64,000 nt of DNA from Xanthobacteraceae bacterium 501b (GTDB lineage Bacteria > Pseudomonadota > Alphaproteobacteria > Rhizobiales > Xanthobacteraceae). The stretch spans positions 3,720,001-3,784,000 of the forward strand of contig KB899087.1 in NCBI GenBank assembly GCA_000378025.1, in the 5' to 3' direction. The notes beneath the pieces are model-generated. The model did not search any database. It was not told the DNA's origin and worked only from the letters and a program-made list of their open reading frames with translations. How positions within the stretch are numbered: the stretch's first letter is position 1; each line of letters opens with the position of its first letter. A program made the translations under genes and the position numbers. Of this stretch, positions 8,060 through 15,937 are shown piece after piece.

Positions 8060-9076
8060 CTACACAAGTCTCTGGCCGTCCTGCCCGAAATAGAGCGGGT
8101 TCCGCAATGACAGGCTGATCCGGTCGCCGGGAGACACCGCCACGTCGGGGTCGGCGAGCGTCACCAGCTTCTGCTCGCCCAGCTTGATGTGCAGGTGGTT
8201 CTGGTCGCCGAGATGCTCGATCCAGTCGACCCGCGCATTGCCGCCCTCCTCCCGCGCCAGGGCGATGTGCTCGGTACGCGCGCCGATCGTCGTCGTTCCC
8301 GGCGGCGCCGGCACATCCGGCAGCAGGCCGACCGGCAGCAGATTGATGTGTGGCTGGCCGAGCCGGGCTGCCACGTGGAGATTGGCCGGGTCGGCATAGA
8401 TCTCGCGCGGTGTGCCGATCTGCACCAGCCGCCCCTCGGCGAGGATGCCGATGCGGTCCGCCATGGTCATCGCCTCGATCTGGTCGTGGGTGACATAGAG
8501 CAGCGTCGCGCCCAGGTCCTTCTGGATGCGCTTCAATTCCAGCCGCAATTCGCCGCGCAGCTTGGCGTCGAGCGAGGAGAGCGGCTCGTCCATGAGATAG
8601 ATGGAAGGCCGACGCACCAGTGCCCGGCCGATGGCGACGCGCTGCATCTCGCCGCCGGAGAGGCGGGTGGAGCGGTTTTCCAGCTTGTGGTCGATGCGGA
8701 CCATCTTCGCCACCTCCCGCACCCGCGCGTCGATGGCGGCGGCCTCCATGCGCCGTGCCGGGGAGCGCAGCGGGAAGGCCAGATTCTCGTAGACGGTGAG
8801 GTGTGGGTAGAGGGAGTATTGCTGGAACACGAAGGCGACGTCGCGGCTCGCCGGCGCCAGATCCGCCATCGGCCGTCCGCCAATGCTGACCGTGCCGGCA
8901 TCGGGCGTCTCCAGACCGGCGATGAGGCGAAGCGTGGTGGTCTTTCCGGCGCCGGTGGGGCCGAGCAGAACCACGAACTCCCCATCCGCGATAGCGAGAT
9001 CGATGCCATCGACGGCGCGCTTGGCCCCGCCTTTGCCGAAGCTCTTGGTGATGCCCTTGAGCGTCACGTCAGCCAT
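8060..9076 (-). CDS. ABC importer ATPase (MalK/UgpC family), canonical motifs
   Basis: Cytoplasmic ATPase of a carbohydrate importer, 338 residues. Walker A is GPTGAGKTT near residue 40, the Q-loop VFQQYSLYP, the signature LSGGEMQR, Walker B LMDEP and the switch histidine in YVTHDQIEAM; the C-terminal third is the regulatory OB-like domain typical of MalK. All ATPase motifs are canonical. Its start overlaps the end of the preceding ATPase gene by eight bases, so the two probably form a heterodimer. It is the last transporter gene before the dihydroxyacetone kinases. Confidence 0.9.
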   Translation of the reverse strand: MADVTLKGITKSFGKGGAKRAVDGIDLAIADGEFVVLLGPTGAGKTTTLRLIAGLETPDAGTVSIGGRPMADLAPASRDVAFVFQQYSLYPHLTVYENLAFPLRSPARRMEAAAIDARVREVAKMVRIDHKLENRSTRLSGGEMQRVAIGRALVRRPSIYLMDEPLSSLDAKLRGELRLELKRIQKDLGATLLYVTHDQIEAMTMADRIGILAEGRLVQIGTPREIYADPANLHVAARLGQPHINLLPVGLLPDVPAPPGTTTIGARTEHIALAREEGGNARVDWIEHLGDQNHLHIKLGEQKLVTLADPDVAVSPGDRISLSLRNPLYFGQDGQRLV

Positions 9077-10181
9077 GGCGGGCCTCCTGGCGCAACGCGC
9101 CCTCGTGCAGGACGGAAGGAATCACCCGGCCGGAGCCGGCGTCGAACAGCGACAGCCGCTGGCTCTTGAAGGTGAGGCCGACCGGTTCTCCGATCCGGTA
9201 GCTGTGCTCGGCTGGCAGCCGGGCACGCACCAGCCCGCCCTCGATCTCCACCGTCACGATCTGGTTGGTCCCGAGATATTCGCTGCCATAAATCGCCCCG
9301 CGCAGCGGCGAGCTTTCCGAGAACCGGACATGCTCGGGCCGCACTCCCAGCGCCAGTGCGCCGGGCGCCACATCCCTGCGCAGTTCGGGCATTTCCACCT
9401 CCGCCGCGCCGATGCGCGCCGCACGCGCGCCCTTTTGCAGGCCGGCGGTAAAGCGGATGAAGTTCATCGGCGGCGACCCGATGAAGTCGGCGACATACAT
9501 GGAGGCTGGGCGGTCATAGATTTCCTGCGGCGTGCCGAACTGCTCGATGACGCCATGGTTCATCACCGCGATCTTGTCGGCCATCGCCATCGCCTCGATC
9601 TGGTCATGGGTGACATAGACCGTGGTGGCATGGATGCGGTTGTGCAGCTCGCGCAGCTCGCGCACCATCACCTCGCGGAATTCGGCATCGAGCGTGCCGA
9701 GCGGCTCATCCATCAGGAAGCACATCGGCCGCCGCACGATCGCCCGGCCCAGCGCCACGCGCTGGCGATCGCCGCCGGCGAGGCCCGACACGGGACGGTC
9801 GAGAATGTGATCGATCTGCAGCAGGCGCGCCGTCTCCTCCACCCGCGCCTTGATCTCCGCCTTCGGCACGCCCTGGGCGAGCAGCGGGAAGCCTATATTC
9901 TTGCGCACATTCATATGCGGGTAGAGGGCAAAGAGCTGGAACACGAAGGCGATGTCGCGCTCGCTGGCCCGCTTGTAGGTCACATCCTCGCCGCCAAGGC
10001 GGATGGCGCCGCCGGTCGGCAGTTCCAGCCCGGCGATCATGCGCAGCGTGGTGGTCTTGCCGCAGCCCGAAGGGCCCAGCAAGGCGAGAAACTCGCCGTC
10101 CTCGACGGTGAAGCTCGAATCCTGCACGGCGACGAACTCGCCGAACGCCTTGCGCAGATGCTCGACCCTGATCTCGGCCAT
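9069..10181 (-). CDS. ABC importer ATPase (MalK/UgpC family) with altered signature LAGGD
   Basis: Second ATPase of the same importer, 370 residues. It has Walker A GPSGCGKTT near residue 40, Q-loop VFQLFALYP, Walker B LMDEP and switch histidine in YVTHDQIEAM. The ABC signature reads LAGGDRQR at 134-141 instead of LSGGQ, losing the serine that contacts ATP gamma-phosphate in the partner site. The C-terminal regulatory domain is present. Genes on both sides overlap or abut (small membrane protein four bases upstream). The pair resembles the GlpS/GlpT arrangement further along, but with a milder change. Confidence 0.9.
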   Translation of the reverse strand: MAEIRVEHLRKAFGEFVAVQDSSFTVEDGEFLALLGPSGCGKTTTLRMIAGLELPTGGAIRLGGEDVTYKRASERDIAFVFQLFALYPHMNVRKNIGFPLLAQGVPKAEIKARVEETARLLQIDHILDRPVSGLAGGDRQRVALGRAIVRRPMCFLMDEPLGTLDAEFREVMVRELRELHNRIHATTVYVTHDQIEAMAMADKIAVMNHGVIEQFGTPQEIYDRPASMYVADFIGSPPMNFIRFTAGLQKGARAARIGAAEVEMPELRRDVAPGALALGVRPEHVRFSESSPLRGAIYGSEYLGTNQIVTVEIEGGLVRARLPAEHSYRIGEPVGLTFKSQRLSLFDAGSGRVIPSVLHEGALRQEARHG

Positions 10182-10185
10182 GCGC

Positions 10186-10407
10186 CTACTCCGGGAACTT
10201 GGACACGATCATGAACATGAACGTGCCGACGAGGAGGGTAATGAGCGAATAGGTGTAGAGCACCAGCGCGAAGGGCTGGAACAGCATGAGGAAGCCGAGC
10301 GCGATCACCGTCACGGCGACCGCCTCCATTGGTCCGCGCCGCAGGAAGAAGGGGCGGCGGCGCGGCGGCAGAGCGGGGCTTTGCGGGGTGAGGAGGGGAT
10401 CGCTCAT
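10186..10407 (-). CDS. Small membrane protein of the dha-linked ABC importer
   Basis: A 73-residue protein with a proline/arginine-rich cytoplasmic N-terminus (PALPPRRRPFFLRRGP) and two likely membrane helices (about 28-48 and 52-69). It is packed between the permease and ATPase genes with a four-base overlap upstream and four bases downstream. A small membrane protein in a comparable place, GlpU, occurs in the glycerol importer operon, though the sequences are not obviously related. Its function is unknown; an accessory or assembly role in the importer is inferred from position. Confidence 0.8.
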   Translation of the reverse strand: MSDPLLTPQSPALPPRRRPFFLRRGPMEAVAVTVIALGFLMLFQPFALVLYTYSLITLLVGTFMFMIVSKFPE

Positions 10408-11372
10408 TTGCGTACCGCCCCGAAGGTGATGCCGCGCAGGAGCTGCTTGCGCAGCAGGATGGTGAAGACGAGGATCGGCACCAGGAAGATGGTGGTGCCA
10501 GCCGCCACTGCCGGCCAGTCCTGCCCGCCCTCGCCGATGATGGTGGGAATGAAGGGCGGGGCGGTCTGGGCGCTGCCTGACGTGAGCAGCGAAGCGAAGG
10601 CGTATTCGTTCCAGGCGAAGATCAGGCAGAAGATGGCGGTGGCCGCGATGCCGGTGGTCGCCTGCGGCAGCACCACTTTGCGGAAGGCCTGCAGACGCGA
10701 ATAGCCGTCGATCATCGCCGCTTCCTCATATTCGCGTGGGATCTCGTCGATGAAGCCCTTGAGCAGCCAGACGGCGAGCGAGACGTTGACCGCCGTGTAC
10801 AGCAGCATCATGCCGAGGGCGGTGTCCGACAGGCCAAGCTGGCGGTACATCAGGTAGATCGGGATGGCGACGGCGATGGGCGGCATCATCCGGGTAGACA
10901 GGATGAAGAACAGCAGATCATCGGCCATCGGCACCTTGAAGCGCGAGAAGCCATAGGCCGCCAGCGTGCCAAGCCCGACGGCGAGGAAGGTCGAGCCGAA
11001 AGCGATGATCAGCGAATTGGTGAAGCGCGGCAGGAAGTTGGAGGGTCCCGCGATCACCATGTTGCGCTGCCTTGTGACGGCGTCGCACACCCCGTCCGGC
11101 GCCGGCAGCGAGGCGATGTATTCCGGCGTCTGCCGCGTGCGAGTGGTGAACAGGTTGCAATAGCCCTCGATCGAAGGGGTGAAGAGGATCTTCGGCGGGT
11201 AGGAGATCGAATCCGGCGGCGACTTGATCGAGGTCAGGAAGATCCACGCCAGCGGAAGCATGGTGACGAGCGCGTAGACGATCACCAGCGTCCCGGCGAT
11301 CCGTTTGGAGCGGGCGCTCGGCTCGACGACGGAATGGGCGGTATTGACGGTGGTTGTCTTGGCCGGGCTCAT
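10404..11372 (-). CDS. Carbohydrate ABC importer permease (MalG family)
   Basis: Inner-membrane permease subunit of 322 residues with about six helices. The cytoplasmic coupling motif is visible as EEAAMIDGYSRLQAFRKVVL near two thirds of the chain. The periplasmic loop after the first helix is unusually long and contains two cysteines (around TPSIEGYCNLF and DGVCDAV). It overlaps the preceding permease gene by four bases, as is usual for MalF/MalG pairs. Confidence 0.9.
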   Translation of the reverse strand: MSPAKTTTVNTAHSVVEPSARSKRIAGTLVIVYALVTMLPLAWIFLTSIKSPPDSISYPPKILFTPSIEGYCNLFTTRTRQTPEYIASLPAPDGVCDAVTRQRNMVIAGPSNFLPRFTNSLIIAFGSTFLAVGLGTLAAYGFSRFKVPMADDLLFFILSTRMMPPIAVAIPIYLMYRQLGLSDTALGMMLLYTAVNVSLAVWLLKGFIDEIPREYEEAAMIDGYSRLQAFRKVVLPQATTGIAATAIFCLIFAWNEYAFASLLTSGSAQTAPPFIPTIIGEGGQDWPAVAAGTTIFLVPILVFTILLRKQLLRGITFGAVRK

Positions 11373-12337
11373 CGCTGCTTCACCCTGTTGAGCGCCTTGA
11401 CGTAGATGTTGGCGAGGCCGAACACCGCGACGAACAGCACGATGGCGAAGGCCGAGGAGCGCCCGGTCGCCCAGGCCTCGAAGGCGTCGCGCTTCAGCGT
11501 GATCGAGGCGACCTCGGTGGTCGAGCCGGGTCCGCCGCCGGTGAGCAGGTTCACCATGTCGAACATCTTGAAGTTCTCGATGCCGCGGAACAGCACCGCC
11601 AGCATGATGAAGGGCAGCGCCATCGGCACGGTGATCGACCAGAACTGTCGCCAGTTAGAAGCGCGGTCGACCTCCGCCGCCTCGTAGATGTAGTCGGGGA
11701 TGGAGCGCAGCCCGGCGAGGCAGATCAGCATCACATAGGGCGTCCACATCCAGGTATCGACGATGATGATCGCCCAGGGCGCCAGGTTCACGCTGCCGAG
11801 CATCTGGATCTCGGAGGTGGGGATGCCGGTCAGGAACGAGACCGCATAGGCGAACAGGCCGATTTGCGGCTCATAGAGGAAGCGCCAGAAATTGCCGACC
11901 ACGGCCGGCGACAGCATCATCGGAATGAGGATGAGCGTCGTCCAGAACGCATGGCCGCGAAATTTCCGGTCGATGAGATAGGCGAGCGCGAAGCCGATCA
12001 CTGTCTGCAACAGGATGGTCCAGAATACGAAATGCGCCGTGGTCTGCATCGACGCCCAGATGTCGGGGTCGTTCAGCACCCGCGAGTAATTGCCGAGCCC
12101 GACATTCTTGACCTCGGCATTGGGCCGGTTGGCGCGGAAATTCGTGAAGGAGAGGTAGATCGCCCAGAACAGCGGAAAGATGTTGATCGCCAGCAGCAGC
12201 ACGATGGTGGGAGCGATGAAGAGCCAGGCGATCGCCCGGTCCGACAGTGCCCGCACTCGCACCACCACGCCGTCCGGCGTCGCCCGCGCAGCCGCCTCGG
12301 CGGCCTTGTCGGCTAGAGTATGATGGGATGTTGTCAC
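11369..12337 (-). CDS. Carbohydrate ABC importer permease (MalF family)
   Basis: Inner-membrane permease subunit with about six helices and the coupling motif YEAAEVDRASNWRQFW. I chose the GTG start that gives VTTSHHTLADKAAEAA (322 residues). The frame continues upstream to an ATG 147 bases earlier, but that extension lies in a palindromic repeat and reads as non-coding. No strong ribosome-binding site precedes the GTG, so the start is uncertain by up to 49 codons. It lies downstream of the binding-protein gene, separated by the repeat element. Confidence 0.88.
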   Translation of the reverse strand: MTTSHHTLADKAAEAAARATPDGVVVRVRALSDRAIAWLFIAPTIVLLLAINIFPLFWAIYLSFTNFRANRPNAEVKNVGLGNYSRVLNDPDIWASMQTTAHFVFWTILLQTVIGFALAYLIDRKFRGHAFWTTLILIPMMLSPAVVGNFWRFLYEPQIGLFAYAVSFLTGIPTSEIQMLGSVNLAPWAIIIVDTWMWTPYVMLICLAGLRSIPDYIYEAAEVDRASNWRQFWSITVPMALPFIMLAVLFRGIENFKMFDMVNLLTGGGPGSTTEVASITLKRDAFEAWATGRSSAFAIVLFVAVFGLANIYVKALNRVKQR

Positions 12338-12457
12338 GCGCGCACTCGCTTGCGTCGGCGGAAAAGGGGCGACCCGGTCAGGTCTCAGATGCAACCGGGT
12401 CGCCATCGGGAGGAAGCGGTCCTGTGCGCCAGGATCGCGCGGGGTCGTCGGCGGCCC

Positions 12458-12585
12458 GGGCCTGCGTCCTTCGAGGCCCGGCATTGCCGGGCACCTCAGG
12501 ATGGTGGCATGGGGCAGCAGTCATCATGCTGAGGAGCGGGGCGGACACGCCCCGCGTCGCGAAGCACACGGGCCTGAGGCCCATC
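12458..12585. repeat. Rhizobiales-type palindromic intergenic repeat after binding-protein gene
   Basis: A composite palindrome: CCTCAGGATG pairs with CATGCTGAGG-like sequence across the centre, with outer arms around CGTCCTTCG and CGAAGCAC. It includes a perfect hairpin GCGGGGCG-GACA-CGCCCCGC at 12536-12555. Elements of this look (dispersed mosaic palindromes) are common between genes in this bacterial order. Here it separates the binding-protein gene from its permeases. Confidence 0.7.
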
Positions 12586-12602
12586 TTCGTTGAGAGACGG
12601 CG

Positions 12603-13925
12603 TCAGATCTTGCCGTCTTCCTTGAAGATCTCGGTCCAGTCCTTTTCCAGGCCGTCGAGCGCTTCCTTCGCCGTACCCTTGCCGGCGACGACATAGTCAT
12701 GCACCCGCTTCTGCATCGCCTGCAGCAGCTCGGCATAGGAGGGCTCGGCCCAGAAATCCTTCACGATCGCCATCGATTCGAGGAAGGCGGGCGCGTAGGG
12801 CTGGCTGGTCTTGAAGTCCGGGGCGTCGACCACCGCCTTCAGGCAGGAATAGCCGCCGAGCTGCCACCACTTGGCCTGCACCTGCGGCTGGGCGAACCAC
12901 TTGATGTATTGCAGCGCCGCGTCGCGCTTGTCGGAATAGGACACGACCGAAATGCCCTGCCCGCCGAGCTGGGCGAAATGGTACTTCTCCGCCGGGTTGG
13001 GGAAGAAGCCGATACGGTCGCCGCCGACCTTTTCGTCCTTGTAGAGGCCGGGCCAGGTGAAGGCGAAGTTCATCTGCATCGCCACCTGACCGGATTTGAA
13101 GGCGTCGGCCGATTCCACCATATAGACGTTGGAGGCGCCCGGCGGCGTGCAGCAATCATAGAGCGACTTGTAGAATTCGAGGCCCTTCACCGCGTCAGGC
13201 GAGTTCACATAGCCCTGCATGTCGTAGGGCTTCTTGGGGTTGTCATACATGAAGCCCCAATCATAGAGGACGTTGGTCACGCCCATGGTGATGCCTTCCG
13301 AGCCGCGCTCGGTGTAGATCGAGGCGCCATAGACGGTCTTGCCGTCGATCTGCCGCTTCTGGAAGAACTCGGCGATCTGCTTGAGCTGGTCATAGGTCTT
13401 GGGCGCGTCGAGGTCCCAGCCGTACTTCGCCTTGAATTCCTTTTGAATCTCCGGCCGCTGGAACCAGTCCTTGCGGTAGGTCCAGCCCACGACGTCGCCC
13501 ATCGCCGGCAGCGCCCAGTAGTTCGGCGTATTCTTCGGCCATTCGGAGTAGCCGACGACGGTCGCGGGAACGAAGTCATCCATCTTGATGCCTTCCTTCG
13601 CGAAGAAGTCGTTCAGCTTCACATAATGGCCGTTCTCAGCCGCGCCACCGACCCACTGGCTGTCGCCGATGATGAGGTCGCACAGCTTGCCGCGCGAGTT
13701 GAGCTCGTTGAGGAAGCGGTCGGCGTAGCTCGTCCACGGGACGAACTCGAACTTCATGTCGATGCCGGTCTTGGTGGTGAAGTCCTTGGAGAGTTCGACC
13801 AGCGCATTGGCCGGGTCCCAGGCCGCCCAGCACAGGGTGAGCTGTTCGGCCTTCGCCGCCTGCGGCGCGGACATCAGCGCGCAGACGGCCGTCGCCCCAA
13901 GAAGGGGTATCCACTTCTTCAGCAT
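12603..13925 (-). CDS. Periplasmic carbohydrate-binding protein of the dha-linked ABC importer
   Basis: Extracytoplasmic solute receptor, 440 residues, with a Sec signal peptide of about 26 residues ending AAKA before EQLTLCW. The body has the family-1 solute-binding pattern (WDPANALVELSKDFTTKTGI near the N-terminus, then KYGWDLDAPKTYDQLKQIAEFF). The ATG (MLKKWIPLL) is chosen because GGGAGGAG stands just upstream; the longer frame beginning MSHERGRK lacks this. It is the first gene of the operon that runs through the kinases, so the ligand is likely a small ketose or polyol processed by them. Tryptophans around WAAWDPAN and KWWQLGGY could form a sugar-binding site. Confidence 0.9.
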   Translation of the reverse strand: MLKKWIPLLGATAVCALMSAPQAAKAEQLTLCWAAWDPANALVELSKDFTTKTGIDMKFEFVPWTSYADRFLNELNSRGKLCDLIIGDSQWVGGAAENGHYVKLNDFFAKEGIKMDDFVPATVVGYSEWPKNTPNYWALPAMGDVVGWTYRKDWFQRPEIQKEFKAKYGWDLDAPKTYDQLKQIAEFFQKRQIDGKTVYGASIYTERGSEGITMGVTNVLYDWGFMYDNPKKPYDMQGYVNSPDAVKGLEFYKSLYDCCTPPGASNVYMVESADAFKSGQVAMQMNFAFTWPGLYKDEKVGGDRIGFFPNPAEKYHFAQLGGQGISVVSYSDKRDAALQYIKWFAQPQVQAKWWQLGGYSCLKAVVDAPDFKTSQPYAPAFLESMAIVKDFWAEPSYAELLQAMQKRVHDYVVAGKGTAKEALDGLEKDWTEIFKEDGKI

Positions 13926-14001
13926 GCTCTCCTCCCAGAGAACGAGGGGCTTTCTGCCCCTTTCATGGCTCACGCCGGGCGCGATGGCGCCGGCACGATT
14001 T

Positions 14002-14042
14002 AGCTTTATGTTTAGTTTTGCTCCATTTGCTCAACATGACAA
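14002..14042 (-). promoter_or_regulatory. Candidate promoter and operator for the dha-linked ABC operon
   Basis: On the minus strand TTGTCA (14042-14037) lies 17 bases ahead of AAAACT (14019-14014), a poor -10, followed at once by AACATAAAGC. The AACATAAA word recurs upstream of glpD, and AACATAA also occurs in the gap beside the DeoR gene near 47150, so it may be a DeoR/GlpR-type operator half-site. The promoter call is weak. Confidence 0.3.
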
Positions 14043-14330
14043 GGGTAATTCGTTGCTGCAGTGCGGCGGTGCGCTGGAACCACTAGATCCACCCTCGCTG
14101 GAGAGGATGCCGTCCCCGCAACCCTAGGGAAAGGACGGCCTGACGGGCTTGGAGCGGAGAGGCTGCCAGCCGGCCCTCCCGCCGCGCGCCGGGATAGCCT
14201 CGCCCCAGCGCCGGAGCGGGGCGCTGGCATGCCAGAAAAGCCACGGAATTGCTGCAATGCACCTAAACGAAGGTTCGCTTCTTTCGATTTTGCGCTATTG
14301 CAGCCCAAAATGGTTTCGTATAGCGTCAAT

Positions 14331-14349
14331 ATGAACATAAAAACGAAAG
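14331..14349 (+). promoter_or_regulatory. Candidate GlpR/DeoR-type operator upstream of glpD
   Basis: GAACATAAAAAAACGAAAG lies 38 bases before the glpD start. GAACAT and ACGAA words resemble half-sites of GlpR-type DeoR repressors and recur upstream of the other DeoR-linked genes in this window. No strong inverted repeat is seen, so this is tentative. Confidence 0.35.
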
Positions 14350-14386
14350 CGCTGCTGACCTAAAGGAGCGCATCGGGAGACGCGCC

Positions 14387-15937
14387 TTGAACGCTCGCAC
14401 GATGGACGAGATTTACGACCTTGCGATCATCGGCGGGGGCGTGAATGGTTGTGGCATCGCCCGCGACGCGGCCGGCCGCGGCGCGTCGGTGGTGTTGCTG
14501 GAGCAGGGCGATTTCGCCGGCGCCACCTCCTCCGCCTCGACCAAGCTGATCCATGGCGGGCTGCGCTATCTCGAACAATACGAGTTTCGGCTCGTCCATG
14601 AAGCCCTCGCCGAACGCGAAGTGCTGTGGGCCATCGCCCCGCACATCATCCGCCCGCTGCGCTTCGTGCTTCCTCACCATGCGGGCCTGCGCCCCGCCTG
14701 GCTGCTGCGCCTCGGCCTGTTCCTTTATGACCACCTCGGCGGGCGCAAGCTTCTGCCGGCCACCCGCTCGCTGGACCTGACCCGCGACCCCGCCGGCCGG
14801 CCGCTGCGCGAGGGCTATCGGCGGGCGTTCGAGTATTCCGATTGCTGGGTCGAGGACAGCCGCCTCGTCGTGCTGAATGCGCTCGATGCCGCCGAGCGCG
14901 GCGCCGACATACGTCGCGGCACGCGCGTCATCTCGGCGAGCCGCGAGGCCGAGCACTGGCGCATCGAGTTCGACGAGGACGGAACGCGCCGCGTCGTCAA
15001 CGCGCGCGTGCTGGTCAATGCCGCCGGTCCCTGGGTGCATGAGGTGCTGGCGCATGTGCTGCGCGCCAATTCGCCCGCCAATGTCCGTCTCGTACAGGGC
15101 AGCCATATCGTCGTGCCCCGGCTTTACGAGCACGACCGTGCCTATATCTTCCAGAATGCGGATGGGCGCATCATCTTCGCCATTCCCTATGAGCAGGATT
15201 TCACCCTGATCGGCACCACGGACCGCGACTTCGGCCGCACCCCGAGCCCGCCAGTGGCGAGCGAGGAGGAGATTGCCTATCTCTGCGCCGCCGCGAGCGA
15301 GTATTTCCGCCAGCCGGTGACGCCGGGCGACGTGGTGTGGACCTATTCCGGCGTGCGCCCGCTTTATGACGATGGCGCCTCCAAGGCGCAGGAAGCCACC
15401 CGCGACTACGTGCTCGAACTGGACGATCAGGACGGGCGCGTGCCGGTGCTGTCGGTGTTCGGCGGCAAGATCACCACCTATCGTCGTCTCGCCGAACACG
15501 CGATGCAGAAGCTCGCGCCCTTTCTGCCGGCCGCCTCCAAGGCCTCGTGGACCGGCACCGCGCCGCTGCCGGGCGGCGATTTCGGCGTGCACGACCAGCC
15601 CCGCGTGGTCGCCCAGCTTTTGCGCGCCCATCCCTGGCTCGACGAGCATCTCGCCCGGCGCCTGGTCGTTGCCTATGGCACACGCGCCATGCGTATCCTC
15701 GACGGCGCCCGCTCCGCGCACGATCTCGGCCGCATGTTCGGCGCCGACCTGACCGAGGCCGAAGTGCGCTACCTGATGCGCGAGGAATGGGCCCGCACCG
15801 CCGAGGATGTGCTCTGGCGGCGTTCCAAGCTCGGCCTGCGCTTTTCGCCCGAGGAAACCGCCGCGCTCGACGCCTTCATGGCCGAGAGCGCTCTGCATGG
15901 CGCATCGCCGGCCTCGCTGCGGGGAGTTGCGCAATGA
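14387..15937 (+). CDS. glpD: Glycerol-3-phosphate dehydrogenase (FAD-dependent, membrane-associated)
   Basis: Oxidises glycerol-3-phosphate to dihydroxyacetone phosphate, passing electrons to the quinone pool. The FAD-binding dinucleotide fold is at the N-terminus (DLAIIGGGVNGCGIARDAAG), followed by STKLIHGGLRYLEQYEF, a signature of GlpD; the C-terminal cap ends near residue 500. Length 516 is normal. The frame opens with TTG six bases after GGGAGA; an ATG five codons later (MDEIYDL) is an alternative start. It is the first gene of the glycerol operon and its stop overlaps the next start (ATGA). Divergent from the dha-linked importer. Confidence 0.95.
   Translation: MNARTMDEIYDLAIIGGGVNGCGIARDAAGRGASVVLLEQGDFAGATSSASTKLIHGGLRYLEQYEFRLVHEALAEREVLWAIAPHIIRPLRFVLPHHAGLRPAWLLRLGLFLYDHLGGRKLLPATRSLDLTRDPAGRPLREGYRRAFEYSDCWVEDSRLVVLNALDAAERGADIRRGTRVISASREAEHWRIEFDEDGTRRVVNARVLVNAAGPWVHEVLAHVLRANSPANVRLVQGSHIVVPRLYEHDRAYIFQNADGRIIFAIPYEQDFTLIGTTDRDFGRTPSPPVASEEEIAYLCAAASEYFRQPVTPGDVVWTYSGVRPLYDDGASKAQEATRDYVLELDDQDGRVPVLSVFGGKITTYRRLAEHAMQKLAPFLPAASKASWTGTAPLPGGDFGVHDQPRVVAQLLRAHPWLDEHLARRLVVAYGTRAMRILDGARSAHDLGRMFGADLTEAEVRYLMREEWARTAEDVLWRRSKLGLRFSPEETAALDAFMAESALHGASPASLRGVAQ

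Larger units (their letters stand above)
13926..14386. other. Divergent regulatory region between the dha-linked importer and glp operons
   Basis: A 461-base gap without a convincing gene. It holds promoters for both divergent operons. Each end is A/T-richer than the middle and each carries an AACATAAA block (one per strand, near 14003-14012 and 14332-14339). The centre, about 14060-14260, is GC-rich and shows no recognisable feature to me. Confidence 0.75.

Noticed and set aside
11369-12484. Longer MalF-type permease starting at 12484
   Set aside because: The extra 49 codons fall in a palindromic repeat and encode a proline/arginine-rich stretch not expected before the first helix; the GTG start is preferred but not certain.
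14149-14334. Small plus-strand gene in the divergent dha-importer/glp gap
   Set aside because: The 61-codon frame lacks a ribosome-binding site and any motif; codon pattern is unlike its neighbours and it overlaps other equally open frames.
14360-15934. 524-codon open frame opposite glpD
   Set aside because: glpD is unmistakable on the plus strand; the antisense frame shows no family motif.
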